Assembly: GCA_963735065.1 (NCBI GenBank)
Contig: CAVTJL010000009.1
Location: forward strand, 1 to 64,000
Direction: 5' to 3'
Length of the DNA stretch: 64,000 bases
Source: CAVTJL01 sp963735065
GTDB lineage: Bacteria; Pseudomonadota; Alphaproteobacteria; Geminicoccales; Geminicoccaceae
Shown here: positions 45,351-57,800 of the stretch, one piece after another
Layout of the letters: each line of letters opens with the position of its first letter
How positions within the stretch are numbered: the first letter of the stretch is position 1
Notes under the pieces: model-generated
The model's input: only the letters and a program-made list of their open reading frames with translations
Databases searched by the model: none
What the model was told of the DNA's origin: nothing
Program-made: the position numbers and the translations under genes

Positions 45351-45924
45351 TCAGCCTTCGGCGGCGCTCGTGGCCTCGTAGATCTCGGCGAGCGGAAGGT
45401 GAAGACCGAGCTCGGGCAGGTCGAGCTGGAGATCGAGCCCGTCCACGACCTCGTCCTGCCAGACGCCATCCGGCCCGCGCACGCGCATGTCGAGCCGCGG
45501 CTCGGTCTGGGAGACGAAGACGATGCGCTTGAGCGTGGGGATCGTCTCGTAGGCGAGGCGCTTGCGGGTGAGGTCGTATTGCGCGGTGCTCTCGGAGAGA
45601 ACCTCGAAGACGATCGACCGGATCTTCGCAACTGGTCCGCTGGCCGATGCGCGGGCCGCGGCGAACGAACAGCTCCGGATACATGGAGGCGTCGGCGGCC
45701 CGCGCGACGATCCGGAGGTTGGAGGCGTGGACGCTCCAGGGTGTCTCGCGCAAGGCGGTGGCAAGAAGGCGGATCAGGCTCACGCTCAGAAGATCGAGCG
45801 CCGCGGTGCCACCCGAGAAGGCGCGGACGACGCCACCCACCAGCTCGTAGCGGTCGAGCTGCCGGTCCTCCCACGCGAGGAAAGCGTCGAGCGTGGCACC
45901 ATGCGGAAGAGCGGAGCCGGTCAT
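45351..45924 (-). pseudogene. Uma2 family (PD-(D/E)XK nuclease-like) protein, frameshifted
   Basis: The N-terminal part (ATG at 45924) has the Uma2 features DAFLAWEDRQLDRYELVGG and VHASNLRIVARAADASMYPE, up to EDPV. The rest continues in another frame as IRSIVFEVLSESTAQYDLTR, then RKRLAYETIPTLKRIVFVSQ to the end. One extra G near 45618-45622 explains it. Together the order is E...D...E-x-K-like catalytic layout typical of the family, about 190 residues. Uma2 proteins are abundant in some bacteria, and their cellular function is unsettled. Confidence 0.8.
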
Positions 45925-45971
45925 CGCCTGAGACCTCCGACCCCGAATCGTAGCTCAGGCCGCCGGGCGGG

Positions 45972-46958
45972 TCACGCCGCTCGCAGCCGATCCCGACCGT
46001 GGGGAGCGTCGAGGTCGAGGATCGGGCCTTTGGGGACGATTCCCGTCGGGTTGATGGTGCCGTGGCTGCCGTAATAGTGGTGCTTGATGTGCAGGAAGCT
46101 CACCGTCTCGGCGACGCCCGGCCACTGGTAGAGCTCGCGCAGGTAGCCCTGGAGCGCCGGATAGTCGGCGATGCGGCGCAGGTTGCACTTGAAGTGGCCG
46201 ACATAGACGGGATCGAAGCGCACGAGCGTGGTGAAGAGCCGCCAGTCGGCCTCGGTGATCTTCTCGCCCACGAGATAGCGCTGGCGTGAGAGCCGCTCCT
46301 CGAGCCAGTCGAGGCTGTCGAACAGCGCCGTCACGGCCTCCTCGTAGGCGTCCTGGGCGGTGGCGAAGCCGGCCTTGTAGACGCCGTTGTTGACCGTGTC
46401 GTAGACACGCGCGTTCACGGCGTCGATCTCGGCGCGCAGAGGCTCCGGATAATAGTCGCCGGGCCGGGCGCCGACCCCGTCGAAGGCGTCGTTCATCATC
46501 CGGATGATCTCGGACGACTCGTTGTTGACGATCGTCTTTTTCTTTTTGTCCCAGAGGATCGGCACGGTGACGCGGCCGGTGTAGTCGCCCCGGGCACGCG
46601 TGTAGATCTCGTGGAGAAAGCTCGAGCCGAACAGGCTGTCGCCGGTGGCGCCCTCGGCCTGCTCGAAGGTCCAGCCCTGCTCGCCCATGTGCCAGTGGAC
46701 CACCGCGACGTCGATCATCCGCTCGAGGCCCTTGAGCTTGCGGAAGATCAGCGTGCGATGCGCCCAGGGGCAGGCGAGCGAGACATAGAGAAAATAGCGG
46801 CCGGGCTCGGCGGCAAAGCCGCCCTCGCCCGTGGGACCGGCGCTGCCGTCGGCCGTGACCCAGTTGCGGAACGCCGATTCCTTGCGAACGAAGCGGCCCC
46901 CGGTCGACGAGGTGTCGTACCAGCGGTCCTGCCATTGGCCGTCGACCAGGAGGCCCAT
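45972..46958 (-). CDS. Glutathionyl-hydroquinone reductase (GST family, YqjG/ECM4-type)
   Basis: The ATG at 46958 yields 328 residues starting MGLLVDGQWQDRWYDTSSTG. The GHR active site is in FLYVSLACPWAHRTLIFRKL, with Cys near residue 58 as nucleophile. The C-terminal GST helices include RYLVGEKITEADWRLFTTLV and RFDPVYVGHFKCNLRRIADY. These enzymes reduce glutathionyl-hydroquinones to hydroquinones. The WrbA-like quinone oxidoreductase gene lies directly upstream on the same strand, so the two may work together in quinone detoxification. Confidence 0.9.
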   Translation of the reverse strand: MGLLVDGQWQDRWYDTSSTGGRFVRKESAFRNWVTADGSAGPTGEGGFAAEPGRYFLYVSLACPWAHRTLIFRKLKGLERMIDVAVVHWHMGEQGWTFEQAEGATGDSLFGSSFLHEIYTRARGDYTGRVTVPILWDKKKKTIVNNESSEIIRMMNDAFDGVGARPGDYYPEPLRAEIDAVNARVYDTVNNGVYKAGFATAQDAYEEAVTALFDSLDWLEERLSRQRYLVGEKITEADWRLFTTLVRFDPVYVGHFKCNLRRIADYPALQGYLRELYQWPGVAETVSFLHIKHHYYGSHGTINPTGIVPKGPILDLDAPHGRDRLRAA

Positions 46959-46989
46959 TTTTGTCGGTTCCTCTAGCTTGGCGACCTGA

Positions 46990-47592
46990 TCAGCCGTGAA
47001 GCTTCTTGGCGATCGTCGCGACGTGGCGGCCCTGGAAGCGGGCGCCGGCGAGCTCGTTCTCGGAAGGCTGCCGCGAGCCGTCGGCCTTGGCGAGGGTGGT
47101 GGCGCCGTAGGGCGTGCCGCCCGTGATCTCGTCCATGTTGATGAGGCCGGGGAAAGCGTAGGGCAGGCCCACGATGACCATGCCCTGGTGGAGGAGAACG
47201 GTCTGGAAGGAGGTGATCGTCGTCTCCTGGCCGCCATGCTGGGTGGCGGTGCTGGCGAAGACGCTGCCGACCTTGCCGACGAGAGCGCCCTTCATCCAGT
47301 GGCCGCCGGTCTGGTCCAAGAAGTTCTTCATCTGCGCGGCCATGTTGCCGAAGCGCGTGGGCGTGCCGAAGATGATGGCGTCGTACTCGGAAAGCTCGTC
47401 GACCGTGGCGATCGGCGCCTTCTGGTCGGTCTTCATGTGGGCGCCCTTGGCGACGTCCTCGGGCACCAGCTCGGGCACCCGCTTGACCGTCACCTCGACG
47501 CCGTCGACCTCCTTCACACCCTCGGCCACGGCGTAGGCCATCGTCTCGACATGGCCGTAGGCGCTGTAATAGAGCACGAGAACCTTCGTCAT
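46990..47592 (-). CDS. wrbA: NAD(P)H:quinone oxidoreductase, WrbA type
   Basis: The ATG at 47592 gives a 200-residue flavodoxin-fold protein: MTKVLVLYYSAYGHVETMAY (FMN phosphate loop), DAIIFGTPTRFGNMAAQMKN and SVFASTATQHGGQETTITSF, all diagnostic of WrbA, which carries two-electron reduction of quinones with FMN as cofactor. The longer upstream frame has no coding character. It is followed 31 nt later by the glutathionyl-hydroquinone reductase, forming a probable two-gene quinone-handling unit. Confidence 0.93.
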   Translation of the reverse strand: MTKVLVLYYSAYGHVETMAYAVAEGVKEVDGVEVTVKRVPELVPEDVAKGAHMKTDQKAPIATVDELSEYDAIIFGTPTRFGNMAAQMKNFLDQTGGHWMKGALVGKVGSVFASTATQHGGQETTITSFQTVLLHQGMVIVGLPYAFPGLINMDEITGGTPYGATTLAKADGSRQPSENELAGARFQGRHVATIAKKLHG

Positions 47593-47789
47593 CCCTGCAT
47601 CCTCCGCTGCACGGCACCTGCCGCAGATGGTGAAGTACCGCGTCCTCGACGCCACGGGAACAGCGGTGGCCGAACAAGATTGTCTCGCTGCCGGCAACAA
47701 TGGCGCACGGCATCCCCGGTGGACGGGAGCGTTGCCGCTGTGGCGCGGCCTCGCTAATCCTCGCCTCGGGCATGATCGGAGGATCGCGG

Positions 47790-49481
47790 ATGAACAGGCT
47801 CTCGGGTGCCGAGGCCATGGTGCGGATGCTGCAGCTCTATGGCGTCCAGCATGTGTTCGGGCTTTGCGGCGACACGAGCCTGCCGCTCTATGACGCTCTG
47901 TTCCGCCTCGACCACGGCATCCGGCACATCCTGACGCGCGACGAGCGCCACGCCGCCTACATGGCCGACGCCTATGCCCGCGTGACCGGAAAGCCCGGCG
48001 TCTGCGAGGGGCCTTCGGGCGGCGGCGCCACCTACATCCTCCCCGGCGTGGTCGAGGCGAACGAAAGCTCGATCCCGATCCTCGCCATCACGACCGACAT
48101 CTCGACCACGGGACGCGGCCGCTACGTGCTGACCGAGCTGGACCAGGAGGCGCTGTACCGGCCGCTCGCCAAGTGGAACACGGTGATCGACCGGGCCGAC
48201 CAGATCCCCCAGGTGCTGCGGCGGGCGTTTCGCGAGATGACGACCGGGAGGCCGGGTGCCGTCCATCTGGGCCTGCCCTTCGACGTGCAGCGCGATCCGG
48301 TCGACGAGGCCGCCATCTGGCACGATCCGGCGCACACGAGCTTCCCGGCCATGCCGACCGCCCCCGACCCCGTCGCCGTCGAGGCTTTTGCCGAGGCGCT
48401 GGGATCGGCCCAAAGGCCCCTCATCGTCTGCGGCGGCGGGGTCGTGATCGCCCGCGCCGAGCCCGAGCTGCAGCAGCTGGCCGAGATCACGGGTGCCGTG
48501 GTCGCGACCACGATCAGCGGCCAGGGCTCCATCGCCGACGGCCATCCGCTGGCCTTGGGCGTGGTGGGCTCGAACGGCGGCACGCCCGAGACCAGGGCGG
48601 TGGTGGACCAGGCCGATCTCGTCCTCTTCGTCGGCTGTCGTGCCGGCTCGGTCACGACCGAGCGCTGGCGCCATCCCGAGCCCGGCAAGGTCCGGGTGCT
48701 TCATATCGACGTCGATCCGGCGGTGCCGGGTGCCAACTATCCGACCGAAATCGCTCTCGTTGCCGATGCCCGTCTGGCGCTCGCCGCGGTGAATGCGGCG
48801 CTCCTCTCGCGCGAGACCGGCGCAGACGGCAGCGATGCGCAGCGCCGGGTGGCGGAGGCGAAGGCGCAAAAGCAGGCCTCGTTCCTGGCGCTGGCGCGCT
48901 CGGACGAGACGCCGATCCGGCCCGAGCGGCTGGTCAGGGCCCTTCAGGAGCTGCTGCCGGAGGACTCGGTGATCGTGGCCGATCCGGGCACGCCCTGCCC
49001 CTATTTCTCCGCCTACTATCATCAGGCGCAGCCGGGCCGCCGCTTCATCTCGAACCGGGCGCACGGCGCTCTGGGCTTCGCCCTGCCGGCGGTGGTGGGG
49101 GCGGCCATCGGCCGGCCGGATGCCAAATGCGTCGCGGTGATGGGCGACGGCAGCTTCGGCATGGCCTGCGGCGAGCTCGAGACGATCGTCCGGCTGCGCC
49201 TGCCGGTGACCCTCGTCGTCGTCTCGAACGGCGTCTATGGCTGGATCAAGGCCGGACAGAAGTCAGGCTTCGGCGAGCGCTATTTCTCCGTCGACTTCGG
49301 CCGCTCGCGCCATGCGGCCATCGCCCAGGCCTTCGGGCTCAAGAGCTTCGAGGTGAGCGATCCGGAGCAGCTCAAGCCCACGCTCGCCAAGGCGCTCGAG
49401 GCAGCGGAGCCGACGCTGGTCGACGTGGTCTGCCAGCCGCTGCACGAGGCGCGCGCACCGGTGAGCGAGTGGGTGGCGTGA
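47790..49481 (+). CDS. Thiamine pyrophosphate-dependent enzyme, acetolactate synthase/benzoylformate decarboxylase-like
   Basis: The ATG at 47790 with CGGAGGATCGCGG upstream begins 563 residues. The N-terminal PYR domain shows QLYGVQHVFGLCGDTSLPLY, the catalytic Glu in RDERHAAYMADAYAR, and GPSGGGATYILPGVVEA. The central FAD-like domain begins RPLIVCGGGVVIARAE. The C-terminal PP domain has VMGDGSFGMACGELETIVR with the Gly-Asp-Gly and later Asn (VVSNGVYGW) that bind TPP-Mg. The exact reaction is unclear; the neighbour is an Asp/Glu racemase family protein on the same strand. Confidence 0.85.
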   Translation: MNRLSGAEAMVRMLQLYGVQHVFGLCGDTSLPLYDALFRLDHGIRHILTRDERHAAYMADAYARVTGKPGVCEGPSGGGATYILPGVVEANESSIPILAITTDISTTGRGRYVLTELDQEALYRPLAKWNTVIDRADQIPQVLRRAFREMTTGRPGAVHLGLPFDVQRDPVDEAAIWHDPAHTSFPAMPTAPDPVAVEAFAEALGSAQRPLIVCGGGVVIARAEPELQQLAEITGAVVATTISGQGSIADGHPLALGVVGSNGGTPETRAVVDQADLVLFVGCRAGSVTTERWRHPEPGKVRVLHIDVDPAVPGANYPTEIALVADARLALAAVNAALLSRETGADGSDAQRRVAEAKAQKQASFLALARSDETPIRPERLVRALQELLPEDSVIVADPGTPCPYFSAYYHQAQPGRRFISNRAHGALGFALPAVVGAAIGRPDAKCVAVMGDGSFGMACGELETIVRLRLPVTLVVVSNGVYGWIKAGQKSGFGERYFSVDFGRSRHAAIAQAFGLKSFEVSDPEQLKPTLAKALEAAEPTLVDVVCQPLHEARAPVSEWVA

Positions 49482-49577
49482 CGCGAGCCCCTGCCCGGCC
49501 GTCGCCGATGCTCGGGCGGCGAGCGGCGCGTCGCGCGGGGCGGCAAGGCCGTCTACGGTGCCGCCGTCGGCATCCTG

Positions 49578-50240
49578 ATGCTCGAAGCGCGCTTTCCGCG
49601 CATCCCGGGCGATGTCGGCAATGCCGGCACCTGGCCCTTCCCGGTGCTCTACCGGGTGGTCAAGGACGCCTCGCCCGACCGTGTCGTGCGCCGCGGTGCC
49701 GAAGGGCTGCTCCCCGCCTTCATCGAGGCGGCGCGCGAGCTCGTGGCCACCGGCGCCGACGGCATCACGACCAATTGCGGCTTCTTGTCGGTCTATCAGG
49801 AGGAGATCGCGGCTGCGGTGGGGGTACCGGTCGCTACCTCGTCGCTGATGCAGGCGCCGATGATCCAGGCACTGCTGCCGCCCGGCCGGCGCGTCGGCAT
49901 CCTCACGATCTCGAAGGCGACGCTGTCGGAGGCACACCTGGCGGCGGCGCGCGTGCCGCAAGGCACGCCCGTCCAGGGCACGGACGGCGGCCGCGAGTTC
50001 ACGCGCGTCATCCTGGGCGACGAGCCGGAGCTCGATATCGGCGCGGCCGAGGCGGATCTGATCGAGGCCGGGGAAGCGCTGGTCGCCGCCCATCCCGACG
50101 TCGGCGCCCTGTTGCTGGAGTGCACCAACATGTGCCCCTACGCGGCAGCGCTGGCGGACCACTTGGCCCTGCCGGTGTTCGACATGACGAGCTTCGTGCG
50201 CTGGTTCCAGAGTGGCCTGAGGCCGCATCGCTTCGGCTGA
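49578..50240 (+). CDS. Aspartate/glutamate racemase family protein
   Basis: From ATG 49578 the protein is 220 residues, with the two racemase-type Cys regions GADGITTNCGFLSVYQEEIA and LLLECTNMCPYAAALADHLA, plus GILTISKATLSEAHLAAARV. Homologues normally begin about 23 residues earlier (RVARGGKAVYGAAVGILMLE), and that sequence is readable upstream in frame. Removing one extra G near 49514-49519 would link it to an ATG at 49508, so the true start may be there. It follows the TPP-dependent enzyme with a short gap and is probably co-transcribed. Such proteins include racemases and decarboxylases of substituted malonates. Confidence 0.82.
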   Translation: MLEARFPRIPGDVGNAGTWPFPVLYRVVKDASPDRVVRRGAEGLLPAFIEAARELVATGADGITTNCGFLSVYQEEIAAAVGVPVATSSLMQAPMIQALLPPGRRVGILTISKATLSEAHLAAARVPQGTPVQGTDGGREFTRVILGDEPELDIGAAEADLIEAGEALVAAHPDVGALLLECTNMCPYAAALADHLALPVFDMTSFVRWFQSGLRPHRFG

Positions 50241-50389
50241 CGCGAGGAGGCGTGAGGACAAAACGACGGCCGGCAGCTCCACCGGCACCTCAGCCTCGGG
50301 AGGCAAGGGCTTGGCATGGCAAGGGAGACGTTCTAGGAGATTGCCCGCTTACTAGTCCCGATGCGCATCGAGCAAAAACGGAGCGGGCG

Positions 50390-51094
50390 ATGAAGATCAC
50401 GAGTCGTCGCGGGGTTCTCGCCCTCGCCGGCCTAAGCTCGTTCGCCTTGCTGCTGCCGCACGAGCTGACATTGGCGCAGACGCCCAACCCGTCCGAGGAG
50501 CAGCTCCTCGTCGACCGGGCGCGCATCGTGGTCGAGGAGTTCCTGAACGACCCGAACTTCAAGCAGATGCATGTCTACATGCAGAACGCCTACGCCGTGG
50601 TCATCCTGCCGGACCTGCTCAAGGCGGGGTTCCTCGTCGGGGCCGAGTACGGCAAGGGCGTGATGCTGGCGCGTGACGTGCGCACCGGCGCCTGGGGCGA
50701 GCCCGCCTTCTTCGACCTGGTCGGCGGCAGCCTGGGCCTGCAGATCGGCGGCAAGGCGTCGGACGTGATCTTCACGATCATGAACGACGGTGCCGTCGCG
50801 AAGATCCTGAGCTCGCGCTTCAAGCTCGGCACGGACGCGAGCGTGGCAGCAGGGCCGGTCGGCGCCGGCGTGGGCGCCGCCACGACGATCCAGTTCGGCG
50901 AGGACGTCTATGTCTTCAGCAAGGGCAAGGGCCTCTACGGCGGCCTGACGCTCGACGGGTCGGTCTTCATCGCCAAGGACGAGTGGAACAAGGCCTATTA
51001 CGGCAGCGCCGTGACCCCGACGCAGATCATCCGCGACAAGGCGGTGAGCAACGCGGGCGCCGCCGGGCTCCAGGACGCCCTGGCACGCTTCTAG
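50390..51094 (+). CDS. Lipid-binding SYLF (YSC84) domain protein
   Basis: The ATG at 50390 gives 234 residues. A signal peptide (SRRGVLALAGLSSFALLLPH) leads to the SYLF domain: ARIVVEEFLNDPNFKQMHVY, NAYAVVILPDLLKAGFLVGA, and the conserved GGSLGLQIGGKASDVIFTIM and FKLGTDASVAAGPVGAGVGA. Members bind phosphoinositides or anionic lipids in eukaryotes; in bacteria the role is not settled, probably at an outer membrane or periplasmic surface. It converges with the hypothetical gene downstream, sharing 4 nt. Confidence 0.88.
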   Translation: MKITSRRGVLALAGLSSFALLLPHELTLAQTPNPSEEQLLVDRARIVVEEFLNDPNFKQMHVYMQNAYAVVILPDLLKAGFLVGAEYGKGVMLARDVRTGAWGEPAFFDLVGGSLGLQIGGKASDVIFTIMNDGAVAKILSSRFKLGTDASVAAGPVGAGVGAATTIQFGEDVYVFSKGKGLYGGLTLDGSVFIAKDEWNKAYYGSAVTPTQIIRDKAVSNAGAAGLQDALARF

Positions 51095-51582
51095 GCGGCG
51101 GCACGGCCCCCGCCCAGGGGGTGCCCCCGCCCCTGATCGCCCAGCAGGGGCGCGCCGTGGTCCTTGGCGTTGCCGAGCAGCGCCTTGCGCACCAGCGCCG
51201 AGCCGGCCGGGTCGTCGCTCAGGATGCGGGCATACATCTCCATGAACATGTCGACCGCGTCCTCGACGAGCCAGGGGCGAGCCGTGCGGCGCATCGCATG
51301 GGTGATGACGGCCGACGCCAGATTGTCCCGGAACTGCTGGCCCACGATGGCCGGCGCCCCCGCCTGATCGAAGAGCCGCGCCACGGCGCGTAGGAGCCGA
51401 CCCACCTCGAAGGCCGCCTGCGGCTCGGTCAGACCCGGCAGGCGGCGGGTGGTGAGGACGACCTCCTCGTTCGGCCCACGGGCAAAGGGTGCCGGAGCCT
51501 CGGCCAGCTCCCTGCTGCTCCGATCGATAGGCTCCCCGAGGAGCCCTGCACGAAAGGCCGCCTGTGCATCGGCCTGCGCCAT
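51091..51582 (-). CDS. Hypothetical protein, 163 aa
   Basis: The ATG at 51582 begins MAQADAQAAFRAGLLGEPID. The product is helical and alanine-rich with no transmembrane segment (FEVGRLLRAVARLFDQAGAP, PWLVEDAVDMFMEMYARILS). I do not recognise a family. A palindrome, CTGCCCGATATCGGGCAG (51602-51619), sits just upstream, which could be part of its promoter region. It lies between a convergent SYLF gene and the dimethylglycine dehydrogenase-like gene on the same strand. Confidence 0.55.
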   Translation of the reverse strand: MAQADAQAAFRAGLLGEPIDRSSRELAEAPAPFARGPNEEVVLTTRRLPGLTEPQAAFEVGRLLRAVARLFDQAGAPAIVGQQFRDNLASAVITHAMRRTARPWLVEDAVDMFMEMYARILSDDPAGSALVRKALLGNAKDHGAPLLGDQGRGHPLGGGRAAA

Positions 51583-51719
51583 GGACGCTTCCCTTGAACA
51601 CGGCTGCCCGATATCGGGCAGCCGCGAGGATAGGCGAAAGGGCCGCGATCCGCAGCCGTCTTGCAACCCCGAGTGCCCGCGCCCGGCAAGCCCTAGCCGG
51701 AGACGCGAGGGCTCCGGCG

Positions 51720-54170
<2,451 letters not shown>

Positions 54171-54261
54171 CGCGCCTTCCTCCGATCTGGGCGGGCGGGA
54201 CGCCGCCGGCCTATTTTGTCACTGATGCCGATGTCGGCGAGCCCCCACATGCGGCACCGGA

Positions 54262-54852
54262 TCAGCTGACGATCTCGTAGCCGACCTCGCGGGCGGCGTT
54301 CTCGAGATAGAGCCAGACATACGCTGCGAACGAGCGGTTGACGTAGAGGTCGACGACCGGGCTCGCGGCGTCGCCGGCGGCGAAATGAAGAAGGACGCTG
54401 GCCTTGGCGAGGTGGCTGGCCAGGACCATGCCGGGCGCGAAGACGCGCGGATGAAGGTCGAGCGGGCAGCCGGCGGCAAGCACGTCGCGCACCGCGGGCC
54501 CATCGAGGCGGATCACGGTCATCCGCTCGGTGATGTCGACGACGGCGTGCGGAAGGCCGCCCAGCGCGCCCTCGAGGCGCTCGACCAGCGCCGCCTCGGT
54601 GCCCGGCTCGCCCGTGACGATCCAGTCGTCGGGGCCGATCCAGAAGGCCGTGCGGCCGTCTGCCGAGGCGGTGCCGCCCACCGTGCGCGGCAGCTCGAGG
54701 CCGAGCGCCGTGCCCGCCGCCACGGCCACCGCCTCGTCGCCGCGCAGGCCGACCTTGGCCGTGTGCGGGCTTTCTTTCAGCTTCAGCGGCGCGCCTGGGG
54801 TGGACGGGCGGCTCGCCAGGCCGAGAGAGTAGAGGGCGCCGGTCCTATGCAT
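54262..54852 (-). CDS. soxG: Sarcosine oxidase subunit gamma
   Basis: The ATG at 54852 gives 196 residues with the SoxG pattern: LGLASRPSTPGAPLKLKESP, WIGPDDWIVTGEPGTEAALV and VVDITERMTVIRLDGPAVRD, then DLYVNRSFAAYVWLYLENAA. In heterotetrameric sarcosine oxidase (alpha beta gamma delta) it helps hold the covalent and non-covalent flavin subunits together. It overlaps the end of soxA in the sequence as given, but the overlap is probably an artefact of one extra base near the soxA end. Confidence 0.88.
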   Translation of the reverse strand: MHRTGALYSLGLASRPSTPGAPLKLKESPHTAKVGLRGDEAVAVAAGTALGLELPRTVGGTASADGRTAFWIGPDDWIVTGEPGTEAALVERLEGALGGLPHAVVDITERMTVIRLDGPAVRDVLAAGCPLDLHPRVFAPGMVLASHLAKASVLLHFAAGDAASPVVDLYVNRSFAAYVWLYLENAAREVGYEIVS

Positions 54853-57800
54853 CGAGGCGCTCGTTCTTCGGGATCGAGGAACACGGGCGAGGTCACCTCG
54901 ACCTCGATCACGCGATCCGGCATCGGCACGCACAAGGTCTCGCCCATCCGTGCCCGCCCGCCCGCGACGAGGGCCAGGGCGATCGAGCGGTCGAGGGTGG
55001 GCGAGTGGTAGCTCGAGGTCACGTGGCCGATCATCGTGGCCGGGATCTCCGTGGGCGGCCGCTCGGTGATCTGGGCGCCCTCCTCGAGCACGGTGCGCGG
55101 GTCCTTCGTGAGCAGGCCCACGAGCTGCCGGCGGTCGGGCCGCATCATGTCGGGCCGGGTGAGCGAGCGCTTGCCCAGGAACTCCTTTGTCTTGCTGACG
55201 ATCCAGTCCATGCCGAGGTCGATGGGCGTCACCGTGCCGTCGGTCTCCTGGCCGGCCACGATGTAGCCCTTCTCGGCGCGCAGCACGTGCATGGCCTCGG
55301 TGCCGTAGACGACGGCGTCGAGCTTTTCTCCGGCCTCGACCACGGCTTCCCAGACTGCAGGGCCGAAGCTCCAGGGCACGTTGATCTCGAAGCCCAGCTC
55401 GCCCGTGAAGCTGACGCGGAAGACGCGGCAGGGGATGCCCAGGATGGTGCCCTCGCGCACGGCCAGATGCGGAAAGGCCTCGCGCGAGAGGTCGATGCCC
55501 TCGACGAGACTGCCGAGCAGGTCGCGGGCGCGCGGGCCCTGGAGCGCCACCACGGCCCACTGCTCGGTGACCGAGGTGCACCAGACGCGCATCTCCGGCC
55601 ACTCGGTCTGGAGCCAGTTCTCGAGCCAGCCCAGAACGCGCGCGGCCCCGCCCGTCGTGGTGGTCATGTGGAAGCGGTGCTCGGCCAGGCGCGTCGTCAC
55701 GCCGTCGTCGAAGACCATGCCGTCCTCGCCCAGCATCAGGCCGTAGCGGGCGCGGCCGACGGCGAGCTTCTGCCAGGCGTTGGTGTAGATGCGATCGAGG
55801 AAGGCCGCGGCGTCCGGACCCTGGATGTCGATCTTTCCGAGCGTGCTGGCGTCGAAGATGCCGACGCTGGCGCGCGCCTGGCGGCACTCGCGGCCGACGG
55901 CGGCGTGCATGTCCTCGCCGGCGCGCGGGAAATAGCGGGCGCGCTTCCACGTGCCGACATCCTCGAAGACCGCACCGGCGGCCTCGGCCCAGGCGTGGCT
56001 GGGCGTGCGGCGGATCGGATCGAAGAGGTCGCCGCGGCTGGGGCCGGCGAAGGCGCCGAAGGTGGTGGGCGTGTAGGGCGGGCGGAAGGTGGTGGTGCCG
56101 ACGGCCGAGATGCCCGTGCCCAAGGTGCCGGCGACGATGGCCAGGGCGTTGACGTTCGATGTCTTGCCCTGGTCGGTGCCCATGCCGGTGGTGGTGTAGC
56201 GCTTGACGTGCTCGATCGAGCGGAAGCCCTCGCGGACGGCGAGGCCCAGGTCCTTGGCGGTCACGTCGTTCTGGAAGTCGACGAAGGCACGGGAACGGAA
56301 AGCGGGCCGGCTGCCGAGCGCCAGCCAGGCCGGCAGGAGGGCGGCCTCGGCGGGCTCCACGACCTCGGGGGCAGCGACCGGCTCCGCGTCGAAGCCGGCA
56401 GCACGTGCCGCCTCGGCGCCCGCCTCCGCTCCCTCGGCGAGGCAGCCAGCCGCCGAAAAGAGACCGCGGCAGGCGCCGGCGGAGCGCTCGGCCTGGATCG
56501 AGACGTCGGGGACGAAGGCCGCCAGCGCCTCGTCGAAGCGCAGCCGGCCGCGGCTCTGCGAGAAGAGGTGGACAGAAGGGTTCCAGCCCCCGGACATCAG
56601 GAGCGCGTCGCAGGACACCGGGCGGATATCGCCGATCAGGGGCTCGCCTCGCCCGTCCAGGCGCACGATGCGGATCTCCGTCACACGATGTCGCCCCGCG
56701 GTGCCGATGACGGCACGGCCGCGCTCGATCGGGAGGCCCGCCTGCTCGGCCAAGGCGGGCAGCGCTCCCGGCGTCTCGTGGCGCAGGTCGACGATGGCGG
56801 CGATCTTGGCGCCGGCGGCGGCGAGATCGAGGGCGGCGGCGTAGGCGCTGTCGTTGTTGGTGACGACCGCCACCTCGCGGCCGACCAGCACGCCCCAGCG
56901 ATTGGCGTAGGTCCGGGCGGCCGAGGCCAGCATGACGCCAGGGCGGTCGTTGTAGGGAAAGACCAGCGGCCGCTCGATGGCGCCGGTGGCGAGCACGACG
57001 CGCCTGGCGCGCACCCGCCAGAGGCGCTGGCGCGGCAGGTCGGGCGGCGGTGCTGCCAGATGGTCCGTCACCCGCTCGAGGAGACCCAGATAGTTGTGGT
57101 TGTAGTAGCCGAAGCAGGTGGTGCGCGGCAGCAGCCGAACCTCGGGCATGGCCGCAAGCTCGGCCAGCGTCGCGGCGAGCCAGGCGTCGGGCGCCTCGCC
57201 GGCGATGCGCAGGCGCTCGCCACTCTCGGCCAGGAGGCTGCCGCCGGGCTCGGCCTGCTCGTCGCAAAGGATGACGCGGGCACCGCTGCGGCCGGCGGCG
57301 AGCGCAGCCATGAGGCCCGCAGCGCCTGCGCCCACCACCAGCACGTCGCAATGGGCGTGGCGATGGAGGTAGCGGTCGGGATCGGGTGCGGTCGGGCTCT
57401 CACCGAGGCCGGCCGTGGCCCGGATGCGCGGCTCGTAGACCTTCTGCCACCAGGAGGCCGGCTGCTTGAAGGTCTTGTAGTAGAAGCCGGCCGGGAGGAG
57501 CGGGGCCAGACGGTCGTTGATCGCGGTGACATCGAAGCGGAGCGAGGGCCAGCGGTTCTGGCTCGAGGCGGCCAGCCCGTCGAACAGCTCGACCTGGGTG
57601 GCACGCAGGTTGGGATCGGCCCGGCCGCCGCCCTGGTCGACACGAACGAGGGCGTTGGGCTCCTCGGGACCGGCGGCGAGGATGCCGCGCGGGCGGTGGT
57701 ACTTGAAGCTGCGGCCGAGCAGGTGGACGCCGTTGGCGAGAAGGGCCGAGGCCAGCGTGTCGCCGGGATGGCCCTCGTAGCCCTGGCCGTCGAAGGTGAA

